Positions 37,390 to 47,517 of a stretch of DNA of 64,000 nucleotides are shown piece after piece; positions within the stretch are counted from its first letter, which is position 1, and every line of letters starts with the position of its first letter. The stretch lies in assembly GCF_040448695.1 (NCBI RefSeq), contig NZ_CP159307.1:248001-312000 (forward strand), given 5' to 3'. A program made the translations under genes and the position numbers. Below the pieces are notes generated by a model. The model searched no databases and was not told where the DNA came from. It saw only the letters and a program-made list of their open reading frames with translations. Source of the DNA: Dehalogenimonas sp. 4OHTPN (lineage in GTDB: Bacteria; Chloroflexota; Dehalococcoidia; Dehalococcoidales; Dehalococcoidaceae).

Positions 37390-39696
37390 GTGCCTCAAGT
37401 CAGCACCTCACAGCGCCTGGCTATTGCGGTCAAAGGTGTTGTCCAGGGGGTGGGCTTCCGGCCTTTCGTTTACCAGCTGGCGCGCCGCTACAGCCTGACC
37501 GGCTGGGTGACCAACACCTCCGGAGAAGTCCGCATCGAGGTTGAAGGTTTACCAGAAGCAGTTCAAGCCTTTCGCAGAAGTTTGGAGGCCGAGGCGCCGC
37601 CGCAGGCTCACATTACAGGTATTATGTCAATAGGGGTGGCACCGGCTGGATATGACCGATTCGAAATCCGCGCCAGCCTGATTGAAGCCGGTAGATACCA
37701 GCTTATCTCCCCGGACCTGGCCACCTGCTCGGACTGCCGCCGGGAGATTTTCGATCCAGAGGACCGGCGCTTCCACTACCCCTTTACCAATTGTACCAAC
37801 TGCGGGCCGCGCTTCACCATCATTGAAGACATTCCGTACGACAGACCGTTGACCACGATGAACGTTTTCCCCATGTGCCCGGAATGCCGCCGCGAATATG
37901 AAGACCCGCTGGACCGGCGTTTCCACGCCCAGCCTAACGCTTGCCCGGTTTGCGGACCGAAACTCTGGCTTGTGGACAACGCCGGGCGGCACATAGCGGC
38001 TGCCGATGTTATCGAAAAAGCCGCAGAACTGTTTCGGCAGGGTCAGATACTGGCTGTCCGAGGCCTGGGAGGTTTCCTGCTCGCCTGTGACGCGACCAAC
38101 CAGACGGCGGTTGAAGAATTGAGACGGCGCAAGCGGCGGCCGGCCAAACCATTCGCCGTGATGCTGTCCAGCCTGGACGAGATCGAACCCCGCTGTGAAT
38201 TATCGGTGGAGGAAAGGCAGCTTTTAATCTCGGCGAAGGCGCCTATCGTTCTTCTCAGATTGAAAGAAGGTACAGATATCGCCTCAGCAGTCGCCCCCGG
38301 GCTGAAATATTTGGGCGTCATGTTGCCCTACACACCGCTCCATCACTTGATTATGACTGGCGCCGGCCGACCGCTGGTGATGACTTCAGGTAATCTTTCG
38401 GAAGAGCCCATCGCCAGGGACAACGACGAAGCTTTGTCCCGGCTTGGCGGCATCGCCGACTATTTTATCCTCCACAATCGCGAAATATTTTCGCGCTACG
38501 ACGACTCGGTGGTCATGCATGAAGCCGGCGAAAAGCGGATGCTGCGGCGAGCCCGCGGCTTTGCGCCCTACCCGGTGAGGTTAACTTCTACGGTACCGCA
38601 GATTCTGGGCGTCGGAGCGCAAGAAAAGAATACCTTTTGCCTGACCCGCGACGACAATGCCTTCGTCTCACAGCACATCGGCGATATGGAGAATCTCGAA
38701 ACAATCGAGCATTTCGAACAAACGTTAAGCCTGTACAAAAGAATATTCCGCATCGAGCCGCGGACCATTACCTGCGACCAGCACCCTGATTATGCCACCT
38801 CCAAATGGGCGGCCGAAGAATCGGCCAGACTTGATATTCCGCTGGTTAAAGTCCAGCATCATCATGCCCATATTGCTGCCTGTTTGGCCGAAAACAGCGT
38901 TTCCGACAAGGTCATAGGCGTGGCTCTGGACGGTACCGGCTACGGCTCCGATGGAAACATCTGGGGCGGGGAGTTTTTAATTGCCGACGCCGCAGGCTTT
39001 AATCGAGCTGCCCACCTGGAGTACCTCCCCCTGCCCGGGGGAGAGGCGGCGGTTAAAAAGCCATACCGCACCGCCGCCGGTTATCTTTACCGTCTTTTGG
39101 GCGCCGAAGGATTGACACGGGCAGCCGCCTGTCTAAGGGGTGTCGATGGGTCGGAACTCGACCTGATCAAGCACCAAGTCGACCGCGGCTTGAATACTCC
39201 GGAGACCTCCAGCGCCGGACGGCTATTCGATACTGTATCCGCGCTGCTCGGGGTGCGACGAGAAATTCAATACGACGCCCAGGCCGCGGTTGAGTTAGAG
39301 ATGGCCGCCAACGGAATCGAGACCGGCGGCAGCTACCCCTTTGACATCGCTGTGGAGGCTGGGCACCGGGTCATCCGGCTGCGTCGGCTATTCGAGGGTC
39401 TCCTTGATGATATCGAGGGAGGAGTTATTGGAGTACCCGAAATGGCGGCACGCTTCCACAACACTATTGTTGACATAATCGTAAAAGTGTGTGAGATTAT
39501 TAGAAGCGATACCGGGTTGGACTTGGTGTCTTTGTCCGGAGGTTGTTTTATGAACCGGCGGCTGCTGAGGCGCAGTATCGAACGCCTGGGGCAAGCCGGT
39601 TTCCGGGTTTATGCACATAGGGAAGTACCGACTAATGACGGCGGCATTTCCTTAGGACAGGTTTTCGTCGCCGCGAGTTATGTAAAGAACATTTAG
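37390..39696 (+). CDS. hypF: Carbamoyltransferase HypF
   Basis: A 768-residue HypF with its full domain order: acylphosphatase (VKGVVQGVGFRPFVYQLARR), two zinc fingers (CSDCRREIFD with CTNCGPRF; CPECRREYED with CPVCGPKL), a YrdC-like domain (VRGLGGFLLACDAT) and a Kae1-like carbamoyltransferase domain (VQHHHAHIAACLAE; GVALDGTGYGSDGNIWGGEF). It converts carbamoyl phosphate and ATP into the cyanide ligand precursor carried by HypE. GTG start at 37390. Confidence 0.97.
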   Translation: MPQVSTSQRLAIAVKGVVQGVGFRPFVYQLARRYSLTGWVTNTSGEVRIEVEGLPEAVQAFRRSLEAEAPPQAHITGIMSIGVAPAGYDRFEIRASLIEAGRYQLISPDLATCSDCRREIFDPEDRRFHYPFTNCTNCGPRFTIIEDIPYDRPLTTMNVFPMCPECRREYEDPLDRRFHAQPNACPVCGPKLWLVDNAGRHIAAADVIEKAAELFRQGQILAVRGLGGFLLACDATNQTAVEELRRRKRRPAKPFAVMLSSLDEIEPRCELSVEERQLLISAKAPIVLLRLKEGTDIASAVAPGLKYLGVMLPYTPLHHLIMTGAGRPLVMTSGNLSEEPIARDNDEALSRLGGIADYFILHNREIFSRYDDSVVMHEAGEKRMLRRARGFAPYPVRLTSTVPQILGVGAQEKNTFCLTRDDNAFVSQHIGDMENLETIEHFEQTLSLYKRIFRIEPRTITCDQHPDYATSKWAAEESARLDIPLVKVQHHHAHIAACLAENSVSDKVIGVALDGTGYGSDGNIWGGEFLIADAAGFNRAAHLEYLPLPGGEAAVKKPYRTAAGYLYRLLGAEGLTRAAACLRGVDGSELDLIKHQVDRGLNTPETSSAGRLFDTVSALLGVRREIQYDAQAAVELEMAANGIETGGSYPFDIAVEAGHRVIRLRRLFEGLLDDIEGGVIGVPEMAARFHNTIVDIIVKVCEIIRSDTGLDLVSLSGGCFMNRRLLRRSIERLGQAGFRVYAHREVPTNDGGISLGQVFVAASYVKNI

Positions 39697-39709
39697 TTGG
39701 AGGTTGGAT

Positions 39710-39937
39710 ATGTGTTTGGCTGTCCCGGCTCAAATCGTTAAGATTGACGGCGTTATCGCCGAGGTGGATATGGCGGGTACCACCGTCCGCGCCAGTCTGG
39801 TGATGGTGCCGGAGGCCAAGATCGGCGATTACGTGCTGCTGCATACCGGCTTTGCAATTCAGGTGCTGGATGAGCACGAGGCGCTTGAGACGTTGAAACT
39901 CTTTAAAGAGATGGAGATGATCCCGGAGGCCTCATGA
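39710..39937 (+). CDS. hypC: Hydrogenase assembly chaperone HypC
   Basis: A 75-residue HypC/HupF. The product begins Met-Cys (MCLAVPAQIVKIDG), and the N-terminal cysteine is the one that holds the Fe(CN)2CO intermediate with HypD. ATG 39710 is therefore the start, even though the frame opens at a TTG two codons earlier. GGAGG lies upstream. The stop overlaps hypD in an ATGA junction. Confidence 0.95.
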   Translation: MCLAVPAQIVKIDGVIAEVDMAGTTVRASLVMVPEAKIGDYVLLHTGFAIQVLDEHEALETLKLFKEMEMIPEAS

Positions 39938-41028
39938 AGTTTGCCACCGAGTTCCGCGATTCGGCGCTGGCCAAGAAACTCCTCGACGGCATTCGCCGGA
40001 AATCCACCAAACCGGCCAACATCATGGAGTTTTGTGGCGGGCACACCGTGGCCATCTTCCGCTTTGGCCTGCGTGATTTGCTTCCTCCGCACTTGAAACT
40101 GCTGTCCGGGCCGGGTTGCCCGGTATGCGTCACCTCGACGGCCGATCTAGACAAGGTGATGGCTCTCGCGCTAATTCCGGGCGTTACGATCACAACCTTC
40201 GGCGACCTGATCAAGGTGCCGGCCAGCTACGGATCTCTCGATCGCGCACGTGCCGCCGGCGCCGACGTCCGCACGGTATATTCCACCCTGGACGCCTTGG
40301 ACATCGCGCGTAATAACCCGGGCAAAAAAGTGGTCTTCGTCGGGATAGGTTTCGAGACGACCGCGCCGACGGTGGCCGCCGCCATCCTTCAGGCCGATGC
40401 CGAAAAACTGCAAAACTTCTCAGTCATTTCCCTGCATAAGGTCACGCCGCCGGTTACCCGGGCCCTTCTTGATACCGGCGAGGTAAAGATTCAGGGCATC
40501 ATCTGCCCCGGTCACGTTTCAGCGATCATTGGCGCCGACGCGTGGTATTTCATCCCCGGCCGATACGGCATCGCTTGCGCTGTCTCCGGCTTCGAACCGC
40601 TGGACATTCTCCATTGCGTTGATATGATTGTCGACCAGATAGAGTCCGGCGCTCCCCGTGTACAGACAGCTTACAGCCGGGCCGTCAGGGCTGAAGGCAA
40701 CCCCCAGGCGCTGGCTATGCTCGACCGCGTTTTCGCAGTCGCCCCTGCCGACTGGCGGGGTGTCGGCAGTATTCCAGAGAGTGGTTTGGTAATACGGGAA
40801 GAGTTCGCAGTTCATGATGCCGAAAAGGTATTCGACATAAAGCTCGAACGAGAACCGCGGGAGCCGGCCGGCTGCCTCTGCGGCGAAGTTATCCGAGCGG
40901 TCAAGACGCCTGAGGATTGTAAGCTGTTCCGCAAAGTCTGCACCCCGGAGAACCCGGTCGGCCCGTGTATGGTCTCAAGCGAAGGTTCCTGCGCTGCTTA
41001 TTATCATTTCGCCGGTACTATCGAGTAA
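39934..41028 (+). CDS. hypD: Hydrogenase maturation protein HypD
   Basis: A 364-residue HypD. The conserved FCGGHT, GPGCPVCVTS and GFETTAPT motifs form the iron and thiol sites, and the C-terminal cysteines (CLCGEVIRAVKTPEDCKLF; ENPVGPCMVSSEGSC) hold the 4Fe-4S cluster. With HypC and HypE, it builds the Fe(CN)2CO moiety. Translationally coupled to hypC. Confidence 0.97.
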   Translation: MKFATEFRDSALAKKLLDGIRRKSTKPANIMEFCGGHTVAIFRFGLRDLLPPHLKLLSGPGCPVCVTSTADLDKVMALALIPGVTITTFGDLIKVPASYGSLDRARAAGADVRTVYSTLDALDIARNNPGKKVVFVGIGFETTAPTVAAAILQADAEKLQNFSVISLHKVTPPVTRALLDTGEVKIQGIICPGHVSAIIGADAWYFIPGRYGIACAVSGFEPLDILHCVDMIVDQIESGAPRVQTAYSRAVRAEGNPQALAMLDRVFAVAPADWRGVGSIPESGLVIREEFAVHDAEKVFDIKLEREPREPAGCLCGEVIRAVKTPEDCKLFRKVCTPENPVGPCMVSSEGSCAAYYHFAGTIE

Positions 41029-41061
41029 TATTAATTCGAGTCTCGGACACGGAGTTACCAT

Positions 41062-42075
41062 TTGGACGCGAATAAAACAGTGCTGCTGGCCCATGGTTCC
41101 GGCGGCAAACTATCCCAGGAACTGGTGCGGAAGATGTTCGTCGGTGAATTGGCCAACGAAACATTGTCCAGGCTGGACGACGCCGCCTGTTTCAGTCTTA
41201 ACGGGGGAAGGCTAGCTTTTACCACCGACAGCTATGTGGTCAGCCCGATATTTTTTCCCGGTGGCGATATCGGCAAGCTTGCGGTTTGCGGTACGGTTAA
41301 TGATCTGGCTACAGCCGGGGCGGTTCCGAAGTTCCTCAGCCTCGCATTCATTATTGAGGAAGGGTTGCCTTTGGAAGACCTGGCAAGGGTGGTCAACAGT
41401 ATCAAAGCCGCTTCCTCGGAGGCCGGCGTTTGCGTCGTTACCGGAGATACCAAGGTGGTCAACCGGGGTAAAGCTGACCGACTGTTTATTAACACCTCCG
41501 GTGTGGGTATTGTGCCGGACGGCATTAATATATCTGGCTGCAATGGCAGGCCGGGCGATATAGTTATGTTAAGCGGCAGCATCGGTGATCACGGCATGGC
41601 GATCATGGCACAACGGGAAGGTTTCACCTTCAAGTTGCCGGTAGAAAGCGACTGCGCTCCCCTGAACGGCATGGTTACGGCTATGCTTAAGGCATCAAAG
41701 AATATTCATACGCTGCGCGACCCCACCCGCGGCGGCCTGGCCACCACTTTGAATGAGATTGCCGCTCAATCGAACGTTGGCATAGACATCGACGAGACGA
41801 AAATACCGGTCAAAGACGCCGTCCGAGCCGCCTGCGAGCTTCTGGGCTTTGACCCGCTCTACGTGGCTAACGAAGGCAAAATGATCGCCATTGTCGCTCC
41901 TGAAGATGCCGATAAAGTCCTGGAATCGATGCGGCGCAATCCCTACGGTGGCGAGGCATCAATTATTGGCGAAGTGGTAAACGGACATCCAGGCCGTGTG
42001 GTGTTGAAGACCGCCCTAGGCGCCAGACGCATCTTGGACATGTTATCCGGAGAATTGTTGCCCAGAATCTGTTAA
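41062..42075 (+). CDS. hypE: Hydrogenase maturation protein HypE
   Basis: A 337-residue PurM-like protein. LLAHGSGGKLSQELVRKMF is the N-terminal ATP motif and the product ends LPRIC; the terminal cysteine is the carbamoyl/cyanide carrier. The start is TTG at 41062 with GGAG 7 nt upstream. It dehydrates HypF-made thiocarbamate to thiocyanate. Last gene of the hyp operon; no hydrogenase structural gene is in the window. Confidence 0.97.
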   Translation: MDANKTVLLAHGSGGKLSQELVRKMFVGELANETLSRLDDAACFSLNGGRLAFTTDSYVVSPIFFPGGDIGKLAVCGTVNDLATAGAVPKFLSLAFIIEEGLPLEDLARVVNSIKAASSEAGVCVVTGDTKVVNRGKADRLFINTSGVGIVPDGINISGCNGRPGDIVMLSGSIGDHGMAIMAQREGFTFKLPVESDCAPLNGMVTAMLKASKNIHTLRDPTRGGLATTLNEIAAQSNVGIDIDETKIPVKDAVRAACELLGFDPLYVANEGKMIAIVAPEDADKVLESMRRNPYGGEASIIGEVVNGHPGRVVLKTALGARRILDMLSGELLPRIC

Positions 42076-42193
42076 ATTTTACCTTCAGAAAATTGTCTAG
42101 GGTGATTTGACATTTCATCCTAGTGCAACCTTCTCGTAAAAGTGTTATTATCAGTCAAAAGTTGCTTTTATCCTGATTAGCGCACAGCTTGTA

Positions 42194-43522
42194 ATGGAAA
42201 ATACTTATTTAATCCTACTCGTTATCTGCCTGCTTCTTTCCGCTTTTTTCTCAAGTTCGGAAACGGCTTTTATCTCCCTTTCCAAGTTTCGCCTGCAAAC
42301 GATGCTTGACGAAAAAGTGAAAGGCGCCGACACTGTTGCCCGTCTGGTGGAAAAACCAGAAAGACTGCTGTCTACCGTATTGTTGGGTAACAACTTTGTC
42401 AACATCGCCGCTTCAGCTTTAGCTACGGTAATCGCAATCGACGTCCTCGGTGAAGAATACGGAGTACTGGTTGCCACCATCGCCCTGACCGTTGTCATTC
42501 TGATTTTTGCCGAAGTGACGCCGAAGACAGTCGCAACACGGCATTCCGAGAAGATCACCCTGGCCTTTGCCCGCCCGATAAGCTTTATTGCCTGGTTATT
42601 TACCCCCGGAGTCACTTTTTTATCATGGGTAGCATCAGGTTTCATGCGCCTGTTTGGCGGCGGCCAAACCTACCACCGCTCTCTCTTCAACGAGGAAGAA
42701 ATCCGCTCAATGATCGATGTCGGCCACAAGGAAGGGACAGTGAAGATGGCGGAGGCAGAGATGCTGCATGCCGTCTTCGATTTTCGCGACCGGCCGGTGT
42801 CCGAGGTACTGGTGCCGCGGCCGGAGGTGGTGGCTGTTGAAAAAGGCAGTTCGATGGAGGCGTTTTTCGAAATTTACGAGAAATCTCCGATGTCCCGTTT
42901 CCCCGTCTACGAGGAGAACATGGACAATGTCGTCGGCATCCTTTCGATCAAGGATGTGTTGATGGCTCAGGCGCGGGGTGAGGTCAAGCCGGAAGATTCG
43001 GTCGACGGCCTGATGCGCCCCGCCTATTTTGCCCCGGAATCCAAAGCTATCGGCGAGCTATTCAACGAGATGCGCGACAAGAATTTCCGCATGTGCGTGG
43101 TCATTGATGAGCACGGCGGGACCGCGGGCATTGTCTCCCTGTCCCGGCTGATGGAAGAGATCGTAGGACCGGTCGGCGATGAACTGTCCCGCGCCGAAAA
43201 GGACTATGAATCCATCAATGAATATACCTTCCAGGTGGACGGCGGGATGCGCGTTCATGACTTGAACGAAGAACTGGAGCTTGGTTTGCCCGAGGGCGAA
43301 GACTATGAGACGGTGGCCGGCTTCATTATGAAAAAGTTGGGACAGATACCCCGGCAGGGACAAGTGCTGCGGCATGACGGCCTCAAGCTGGTGGTTACAC
43401 GTATGCGTGGCAAAAAGATCGAAGATGTGCTGATCACTAAGGAGAAGAAACCTGAACCTGCAGCGCCGTCACCTGGCCAGCCTACCACCGGCTCTCCTGC
43501 GCAAACCGGCGGTAAACAATAG
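42194..43522 (+). CDS. CNNM/CorC-type (hemolysin C) membrane protein
   Basis: A 442-residue protein with a DUF21 (CNNM) membrane domain of three to four helices (about residues 1-150), paired CBS domains (about 205-325; VLVPRPEVVAVEKGSSMEAF and PAYFAPESKAIGELFNEM) and a CorC_HlyC domain (about 350-420; YTFQVDGGMRVHDLNEEL). The tail is Pro-rich. The family is implicated in magnesium or cobalt efflux. ATG at 42194. Located between the hyp operon and a small DUF2344 gene, without clear operon links. Confidence 0.92.
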   Translation: MENTYLILLVICLLLSAFFSSSETAFISLSKFRLQTMLDEKVKGADTVARLVEKPERLLSTVLLGNNFVNIAASALATVIAIDVLGEEYGVLVATIALTVVILIFAEVTPKTVATRHSEKITLAFARPISFIAWLFTPGVTFLSWVASGFMRLFGGGQTYHRSLFNEEEIRSMIDVGHKEGTVKMAEAEMLHAVFDFRDRPVSEVLVPRPEVVAVEKGSSMEAFFEIYEKSPMSRFPVYEENMDNVVGILSIKDVLMAQARGEVKPEDSVDGLMRPAYFAPESKAIGELFNEMRDKNFRMCVVIDEHGGTAGIVSLSRLMEEIVGPVGDELSRAEKDYESINEYTFQVDGGMRVHDLNEELELGLPEGEDYETVAGFIMKKLGQIPRQGQVLRHDGLKLVVTRMRGKKIEDVLITKEKKPEPAAPSPGQPTTGSPAQTGGKQ

Positions 43523-43561
43523 GCATCCCGTCGGTCATCTCAGAATTGTGAAGGTTGGAAA

Positions 43562-44221
43562 TTGATCAACACCCGGCGTTTCCGTTTGCTTTTCGCTCGC
43601 GGCGAAAGCTTAAAATTCATCTCGCATCTGGATATGATGCGCCTCTGGCCGCGGTTGTTTCGCCGCGCCGGACTCGGCATTGCCTATTCAGAGGGCTTCA
43701 ACTCCCACCCCCGGCTGGCAGTTGCCTCGCCGCTGGCGGTAGGTTGGACCGGCGAGGCAGAACTGATGGAGGTCTGGCTGGAGAACCCACCACCGGCACA
43801 AACAGCGTTAGGCCTCCTGTCAGCAGTACTCCCGAAGGGACTGAGCATCGCCCAGGGGCTTTATTTGCCGCTGGAGGGGCCGTCGCTGCAGTCAATGATG
43901 CGTTTTGCTGAGTACCGGGTGACGTTGCCGCTCGACCGGCCGGCAGAGATCATTAACAATGCCGTGGGCGAGCTGCTTGGCCAAGCCACCCTCGAATGGA
44001 GCCATAAGCGTGACGAGGACACTCGATACTACGACCTGCGCGCCCAGATCGACGAAATCACCGTCGCAGCTTTCAGCCAGGACAGTGTGAACCTGTCAAT
44101 GCGGCTTAAGAACGACCCTTCCGGTTCCGGCCGCCCTGAGCAGGTGGCATTAGCCCTGGGTTTCGCCCAACACCCTACGGCAATTCATCGAGTCCGTTTA
44201 GTATTGGCTCAAGACAATTAG
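43562..44221 (+). CDS. TIGR03936/DUF2344 protein
   Basis: A 219-residue protein beginning RRFRLLFARGESLKFISHLD and continuing LFRRAGLGIAYSEGFNSHPR, the signature of DUF2344. In most bacteria, this domain is fused to or adjacent to a TIGR03960 B12-binding radical SAM protein; none is present here. It may act in the same unknown process with a partner elsewhere. The start is TTG at 43562 with AAGG upstream. Confidence 0.87.
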   Translation: MINTRRFRLLFARGESLKFISHLDMMRLWPRLFRRAGLGIAYSEGFNSHPRLAVASPLAVGWTGEAELMEVWLENPPPAQTALGLLSAVLPKGLSIAQGLYLPLEGPSLQSMMRFAEYRVTLPLDRPAEIINNAVGELLGQATLEWSHKRDEDTRYYDLRAQIDEITVAAFSQDSVNLSMRLKNDPSGSGRPEQVALALGFAQHPTAIHRVRLVLAQDN

Positions 44222-44282
44222 GATGAGTTAGACGGCTGAGGACTGGAAAATTAGAGCACAAATTTCGGTGGCATAAGTAGTA

Positions 44283-44909
44283 ATGACACGCATCTTTATT
44301 GCCCGTCACGCCGAGACTGAATGGAACCGCTTGAAGCGCATTCAGGGCGGCGGATCCGACACTCCCTTGAACGAGACTGGTCTCAAGCAGGTCAAATGCC
44401 TGGCGGGACGCCTGGCAAACGAGAGGCTATCCGCCATTGTTTCCAGCCCTCTGGGGCGCGCCCGAGCAACTGCCGAAGCTATCGCCCGGGAGCACGGTCA
44501 GATGGCAGTCGAAACCGACTACGGGTTGCGAGAAATCGATGCCGGAGACCTGGAGGGCCGTTCCGTAACCGAGATCGGCGGCAGTCTAGGGAAACTGCTG
44601 ACCGCCGCTAGTGCCGAAGGCTTGCCGAAGCTGCCCGGAGGTGAATCCCTGGCCGATGTCAGGGCACGCGTCTGGGACGTCGTCGAGAGTCTGGTGTGGC
44701 GTTTCCCGGATGGCGAGGCACTCATCGTAACCCATTATTTCGTAGTCCTGTCTTTAGTTTGTCGTGTGCTGGGCTTGCCCGAAGGCGACATCCGGAAATT
44801 CCGCCTGAACACCGGCAGCCTGTCAGTCATCGAGGTCGATGCTGAGTTTAATGCCAAACTGGTTGTCTTCAATGAGTCATGCTTTCAGGTGGACAGCCAG
44901 CCCTGGTAG
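44283..44909 (+). CDS. Histidine phosphatase-family protein
   Basis: A 208-residue phosphoglycerate-mutase-like phosphatase. The catalytic RHA triad is in IFIARHAETEWNRLKRIQGG, the second arginine in SSPLGRARATAEAI and the second histidine in LIVTHYFVVLSL. Plausible substrates include alpha-ribazole phosphate or phospho-sugars; sequence alone does not decide. ATG at 44283. Confidence 0.9.
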   Translation: MTRIFIARHAETEWNRLKRIQGGGSDTPLNETGLKQVKCLAGRLANERLSAIVSSPLGRARATAEAIAREHGQMAVETDYGLREIDAGDLEGRSVTEIGGSLGKLLTAASAEGLPKLPGGESLADVRARVWDVVESLVWRFPDGEALIVTHYFVVLSLVCRVLGLPEGDIRKFRLNTGSLSVIEVDAEFNAKLVVFNESCFQVDSQPW

Positions 44910-44935
44910 AGAACACCGCTGTTTCCTCTAACTGC

Positions 44936-44941
44936 TATAAT
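44936..44941 (+). promoter_or_regulatory. Extended -10 box, leaderless arrangement (tilS)
   Basis: TGCTATAAT ends 7 nt before ATG 44949. Confidence 0.6.
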
Positions 44942-44948
44942 CTTATCG

Positions 44949-46379
44949 ATGCACTTGATTGAAAAAAGCGTTCTTGACTTCCTCCGCGGTCACAGCCTGG
45001 TGTCCAGGGGTGATAGGGTGGTGGCAGCGGTCTCCGGCGGTGCCGATTCGGTCACCTTATTGCACATATTACAAAATTCCAGGAAAGAACTCGGAATTGA
45101 GCTGCATGTTGCTCACCTGGACCACGGGCTGAGACCGGAATCCGCCGCCGACGCTGAGTACGTCGCCTTCTTAGCCCGTGATCTCGGCCTGCCATTTACC
45201 CTCGACCGGAGGGATGTTCAGAGTTACCGAGATAAGCACCGGCTTACACTGGAGGAAGCCGCGCGCGAAGTCCGCTATCAGTTTCTGGAAGAAACGGCCC
45301 GACGAATCGGCGCCGCGTCTGTGGCCGTTGCGCATACAAAGAATGACCACGTGGAAACCGTGCTGCTGCACTTGCTTCGGGGCACCGGACTGCCAGGTTT
45401 GGTCGGTCTGAAAGCCGCCAGCGAATTACACTGTAGGAATATTAGCTCGCTGCGTATCATCCGGCCGCTGCTTTGCCTGTCGCGTGAACAAGTTGAACTC
45501 TATTGCCGCGAATATGGCTTGTCATACCGCACTGACTTCACTAATGAATCGCTAACCCCGACACGCAACCGCATCAGGCTTGAACTATTGCCCTCGATCC
45601 GTGAACACTTCAATCCAGCCGTTGACGAAGCAATATCACGTTTGTCAAGGCTTGCCGCTGATGAGGTTGATTTCATCGAGATGGCAGCCGCGAACGTTAT
45701 TAAAAGCCTGGTTAAGATGAACGGCCCGGTCGTGGCTATCGACAAGTCCGGCTTGGGCGGCCTTCACCCTGGCTTGCGGCGCGCAGTACTGCGGCAGCTG
45801 CTGTCGGCATCGCTGGGGAGTCCTAAAGACATCGAGGCGGTTCACATCGAAGATATGATGGATATCGCCCGAGGAAGTGCCGGCCGCAGTGTAGATCTTC
45901 CCGGGGGTCTGGCGTTTTCCGCCGGCTATTCAGAACTGTTGCTCGGTCGCGACTTGAATGCTTTGATCTCACTGCCGCCGATTGAAGGCGCGCATCCGCT
46001 GAATATACCCGGGGTGACGGATATTGACGGTTGGCGGGTTGTCGCAAGCATTAGAGATGCGGTCACAGAAAAACAGCCGGAAGTCGAGGCGAGTTCTTAC
46101 GCCCAGTCATTGGATTTCGGCACTGCCGGCGGCGAACTGATGGTACGCGCCCGACAGCCGGGAGACCGTTTCATGCCGCTGGGCATGGGCGTTGAAAAGA
46201 AGCTGAAGGACTTCTTCATCGACGCCAAAGTCCCACAAAACCGGCGTTCCCGCGTTCCTATCGTTGTCAACCCTGGACAGATCGTCTGGGTGGCAGGCTG
46301 CCGCCTAGACGAACGAGTCAAGGTATCACCGGCCACGGCGAGAATTTTAAGGCTGGAATTTGAGCGCCGTTCCTCCTAA
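44949..46379 (+). CDS. tilS: tRNA(Ile)-lysidine synthetase TilS
   Basis: A 476-residue PP-loop ATPase. SGGADS ([16 protein letters not shown]) is the pyrophosphatase loop; [20 protein letters not shown] and [20 protein letters not shown] are family motifs; the C-terminal tRNA-binding domain contains [13 protein letters not shown] and [15 protein letters not shown]. It converts C34 of tRNA-Ile2 to lysidine. The ATG is 7 nt from an extended -10 box with no Shine-Dalgarno site, predicting a leaderless mRNA. The stop overlaps the convergent arsM by 4 bp. Confidence 0.96.
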   Translation: MHLIEKSVLDFLRGHSLVSRGDRVVAAVSGGADSVTLLHILQNSRKELGIELHVAHLDHGLRPESAADAEYVAFLARDLGLPFTLDRRDVQSYRDKHRLTLEEAAREVRYQFLEETARRIGAASVAVAHTKNDHVETVLLHLLRGTGLPGLVGLKAASELHCRNISSLRIIRPLLCLSREQVELYCREYGLSYRTDFTNESLTPTRNRIRLELLPSIREHFNPAVDEAISRLSRLAADEVDFIEMAAANVIKSLVKMNGPVVAIDKSGLGGLHPGLRRAVLRQLLSASLGSPKDIEAVHIEDMMDIARGSAGRSVDLPGGLAFSAGYSELLLGRDLNALISLPPIEGAHPLNIPGVTDIDGWRVVASIRDAVTEKQPEVEASSYAQSLDFGTAGGELMVRARQPGDRFMPLGMGVEKKLKDFFIDAKVPQNRRSRVPIVVNPGQIVWVAGCRLDERVKVSPATARILRLEFERRSS

Positions 46380-47203
46380 GAAACCGGCTTCACCGCCGAA
46401 ACCTTTACGCTCACAATGGTCTCGGATATATGCTGGATCTTTTCCTCGGTCAAACCGAGCGCTTCTGCCTCCCGCATCAAGCCAGGAGCCATGTCGATGA
46501 AGTCAAGGTCGAAGCATGTCTCGCCGATGATTTGTACCTTTTCGAAACCCGCTTTCCTGATCGCAGCCAGGTATTCATCTTTTAATATGGCACCGGCTAC
46601 GCAAGCGGTGTAAGCGGCCACGGAATCACGGATATACTCCGGGAGGGGCTCGGTTAACACGATATCCGACACGGCGATGCGTCCGCCCGGCTTCAACACG
46701 CGGAAAGCCTCCGCAAATACTTTCGGTTTGTCCGGCGATAGATTGATGACGCAGTTTGAGATGATGGTATCCACCGTACCTGAAGCCACCGGCAGGTTTT
46801 CGATCTCGCCCTGTCGGAACTCCACATTGGCGATGTCCCCTTTTCGGGCGTTTTCGCGAGCCCTAGACAACATATCCGGGGTCATGTCTACACCGATAAC
46901 CTTGCCGGTTGGGCCTACCTGCCGCGCCGCCAGGAAGGCGTCGAAGCCGGCGCCGGAGCCAAGATCGAGCACCGTTTCGCCCGGTTTCAGGGCGGCGATG
47001 GCGGTGGGGTTGCCGCAGCCTAAGCCGAGGTTGGCGCCTTCGGGCACCGCCGACAGATCCTCATCGGAATAGCCGATAGCCCGGGAAATTAGGTCCGGGG
47101 AAGGAGAACCGCAACACCCTGTGTTACAGCCGCAACCGCCCCCGGAGCGGGCAATACCACCGTAGCGCTCCTTGACATAACTCTTAATCTCGCTGTCCTT
47201 CAT
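46376..47203 (-). CDS. arsM: Arsenite methyltransferase ArsM
   Basis: A 275-residue class I SAM methyltransferase of the ArsM type. SAM motifs are in [20 protein letters not shown] and [15 protein letters not shown]. Arsenic-binding cysteines are plausible at GGGCGCNTGCCG (N-terminus), [10 protein letters not shown] and ACVAGA. It methylates arsenite to mono- and dimethylarsenicals. AGAGGG precedes the ATG. It lies 16 bp downstream of a Cys-rich AbrB gene on the same strand, so the two probably form an operon. Confidence 0.92.
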   Translation of the reverse strand: MKDSEIKSYVKERYGGIARSGGGCGCNTGCCGSPSPDLISRAIGYSDEDLSAVPEGANLGLGCGNPTAIAALKPGETVLDLGSGAGFDAFLAARQVGPTGKVIGVDMTPDMLSRARENARKGDIANVEFRQGEIENLPVASGTVDTIISNCVINLSPDKPKVFAEAFRVLKPGGRIAVSDIVLTEPLPEYIRDSVAAYTACVAGAILKDEYLAAIRKAGFEKVQIIGETCFDLDFIDMAPGLMREAEALGLTEEKIQHISETIVSVKVSAVKPVS

Positions 47204-47219
47204 AATGACTACCCTCTCA

Positions 47220-47474
47220 CTAAATTTCTTTCAATATCGGCCCCAGGAAATCACTAGCGCCTTTGGCCAGCTGGTCGGCCTTCATCACCACCAGACAACA
47301 AGGATTGCCATTCCGGGCCAGGGTAACCAGCGCCAGTTTATCTCCGGCCGCCAGTCCCAGCCCGTCGCGGATTTCCTTGGGCAAGACCAACTGGCCGCGG
47401 CCGTCGATTGAAACGACGGCCTCTACACTGCAGTATTCGCCGGACTCACAGCAATCCTTTCGAGCTTTTGCCAT
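47220..47474 (-). CDS. Cys-rich AbrB/SpoVT-family protein
   Basis: An 84-residue protein. An N-terminal Cys cluster (CCESGEYC) precedes an AbrB/MazE swapped-hairpin domain ([20 protein letters not shown], then [12 protein letters not shown]) and another Cys pair (NPCCLVVM). This layout resembles the HgcAB-associated AbrB-like family (HgcC) that I recall from mercury-methylating and related anaerobes. Metal or thiol sensing is plausible. ATG 47474 is preferred to TTG 47480 because GGAG then sits 6 nt away. It lies upstream of arsM. Confidence 0.75.
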   Translation of the reverse strand: MAKARKDCCESGEYCSVEAVVSIDGRGQLVLPKEIRDGLGLAAGDKLALVTLARNGNPCCLVVMKADQLAKGASDFLGPILKEI

Positions 47475-47494
47475 TTCCAACTCCGATTCTGGAA

Positions 47495-47517
47495 ATCAGT
47501 ATAATCAGAAATATCAG
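47495..47517. repeat. Three ATCAG direct repeats with 9-bp period
   Basis: ATCAG begins at 47495, 47504 and 47513. The repeats overlap the probable minus-strand -10 region (TATACT) of the AbrB-type gene and could be its binding site. Confidence 0.45.
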
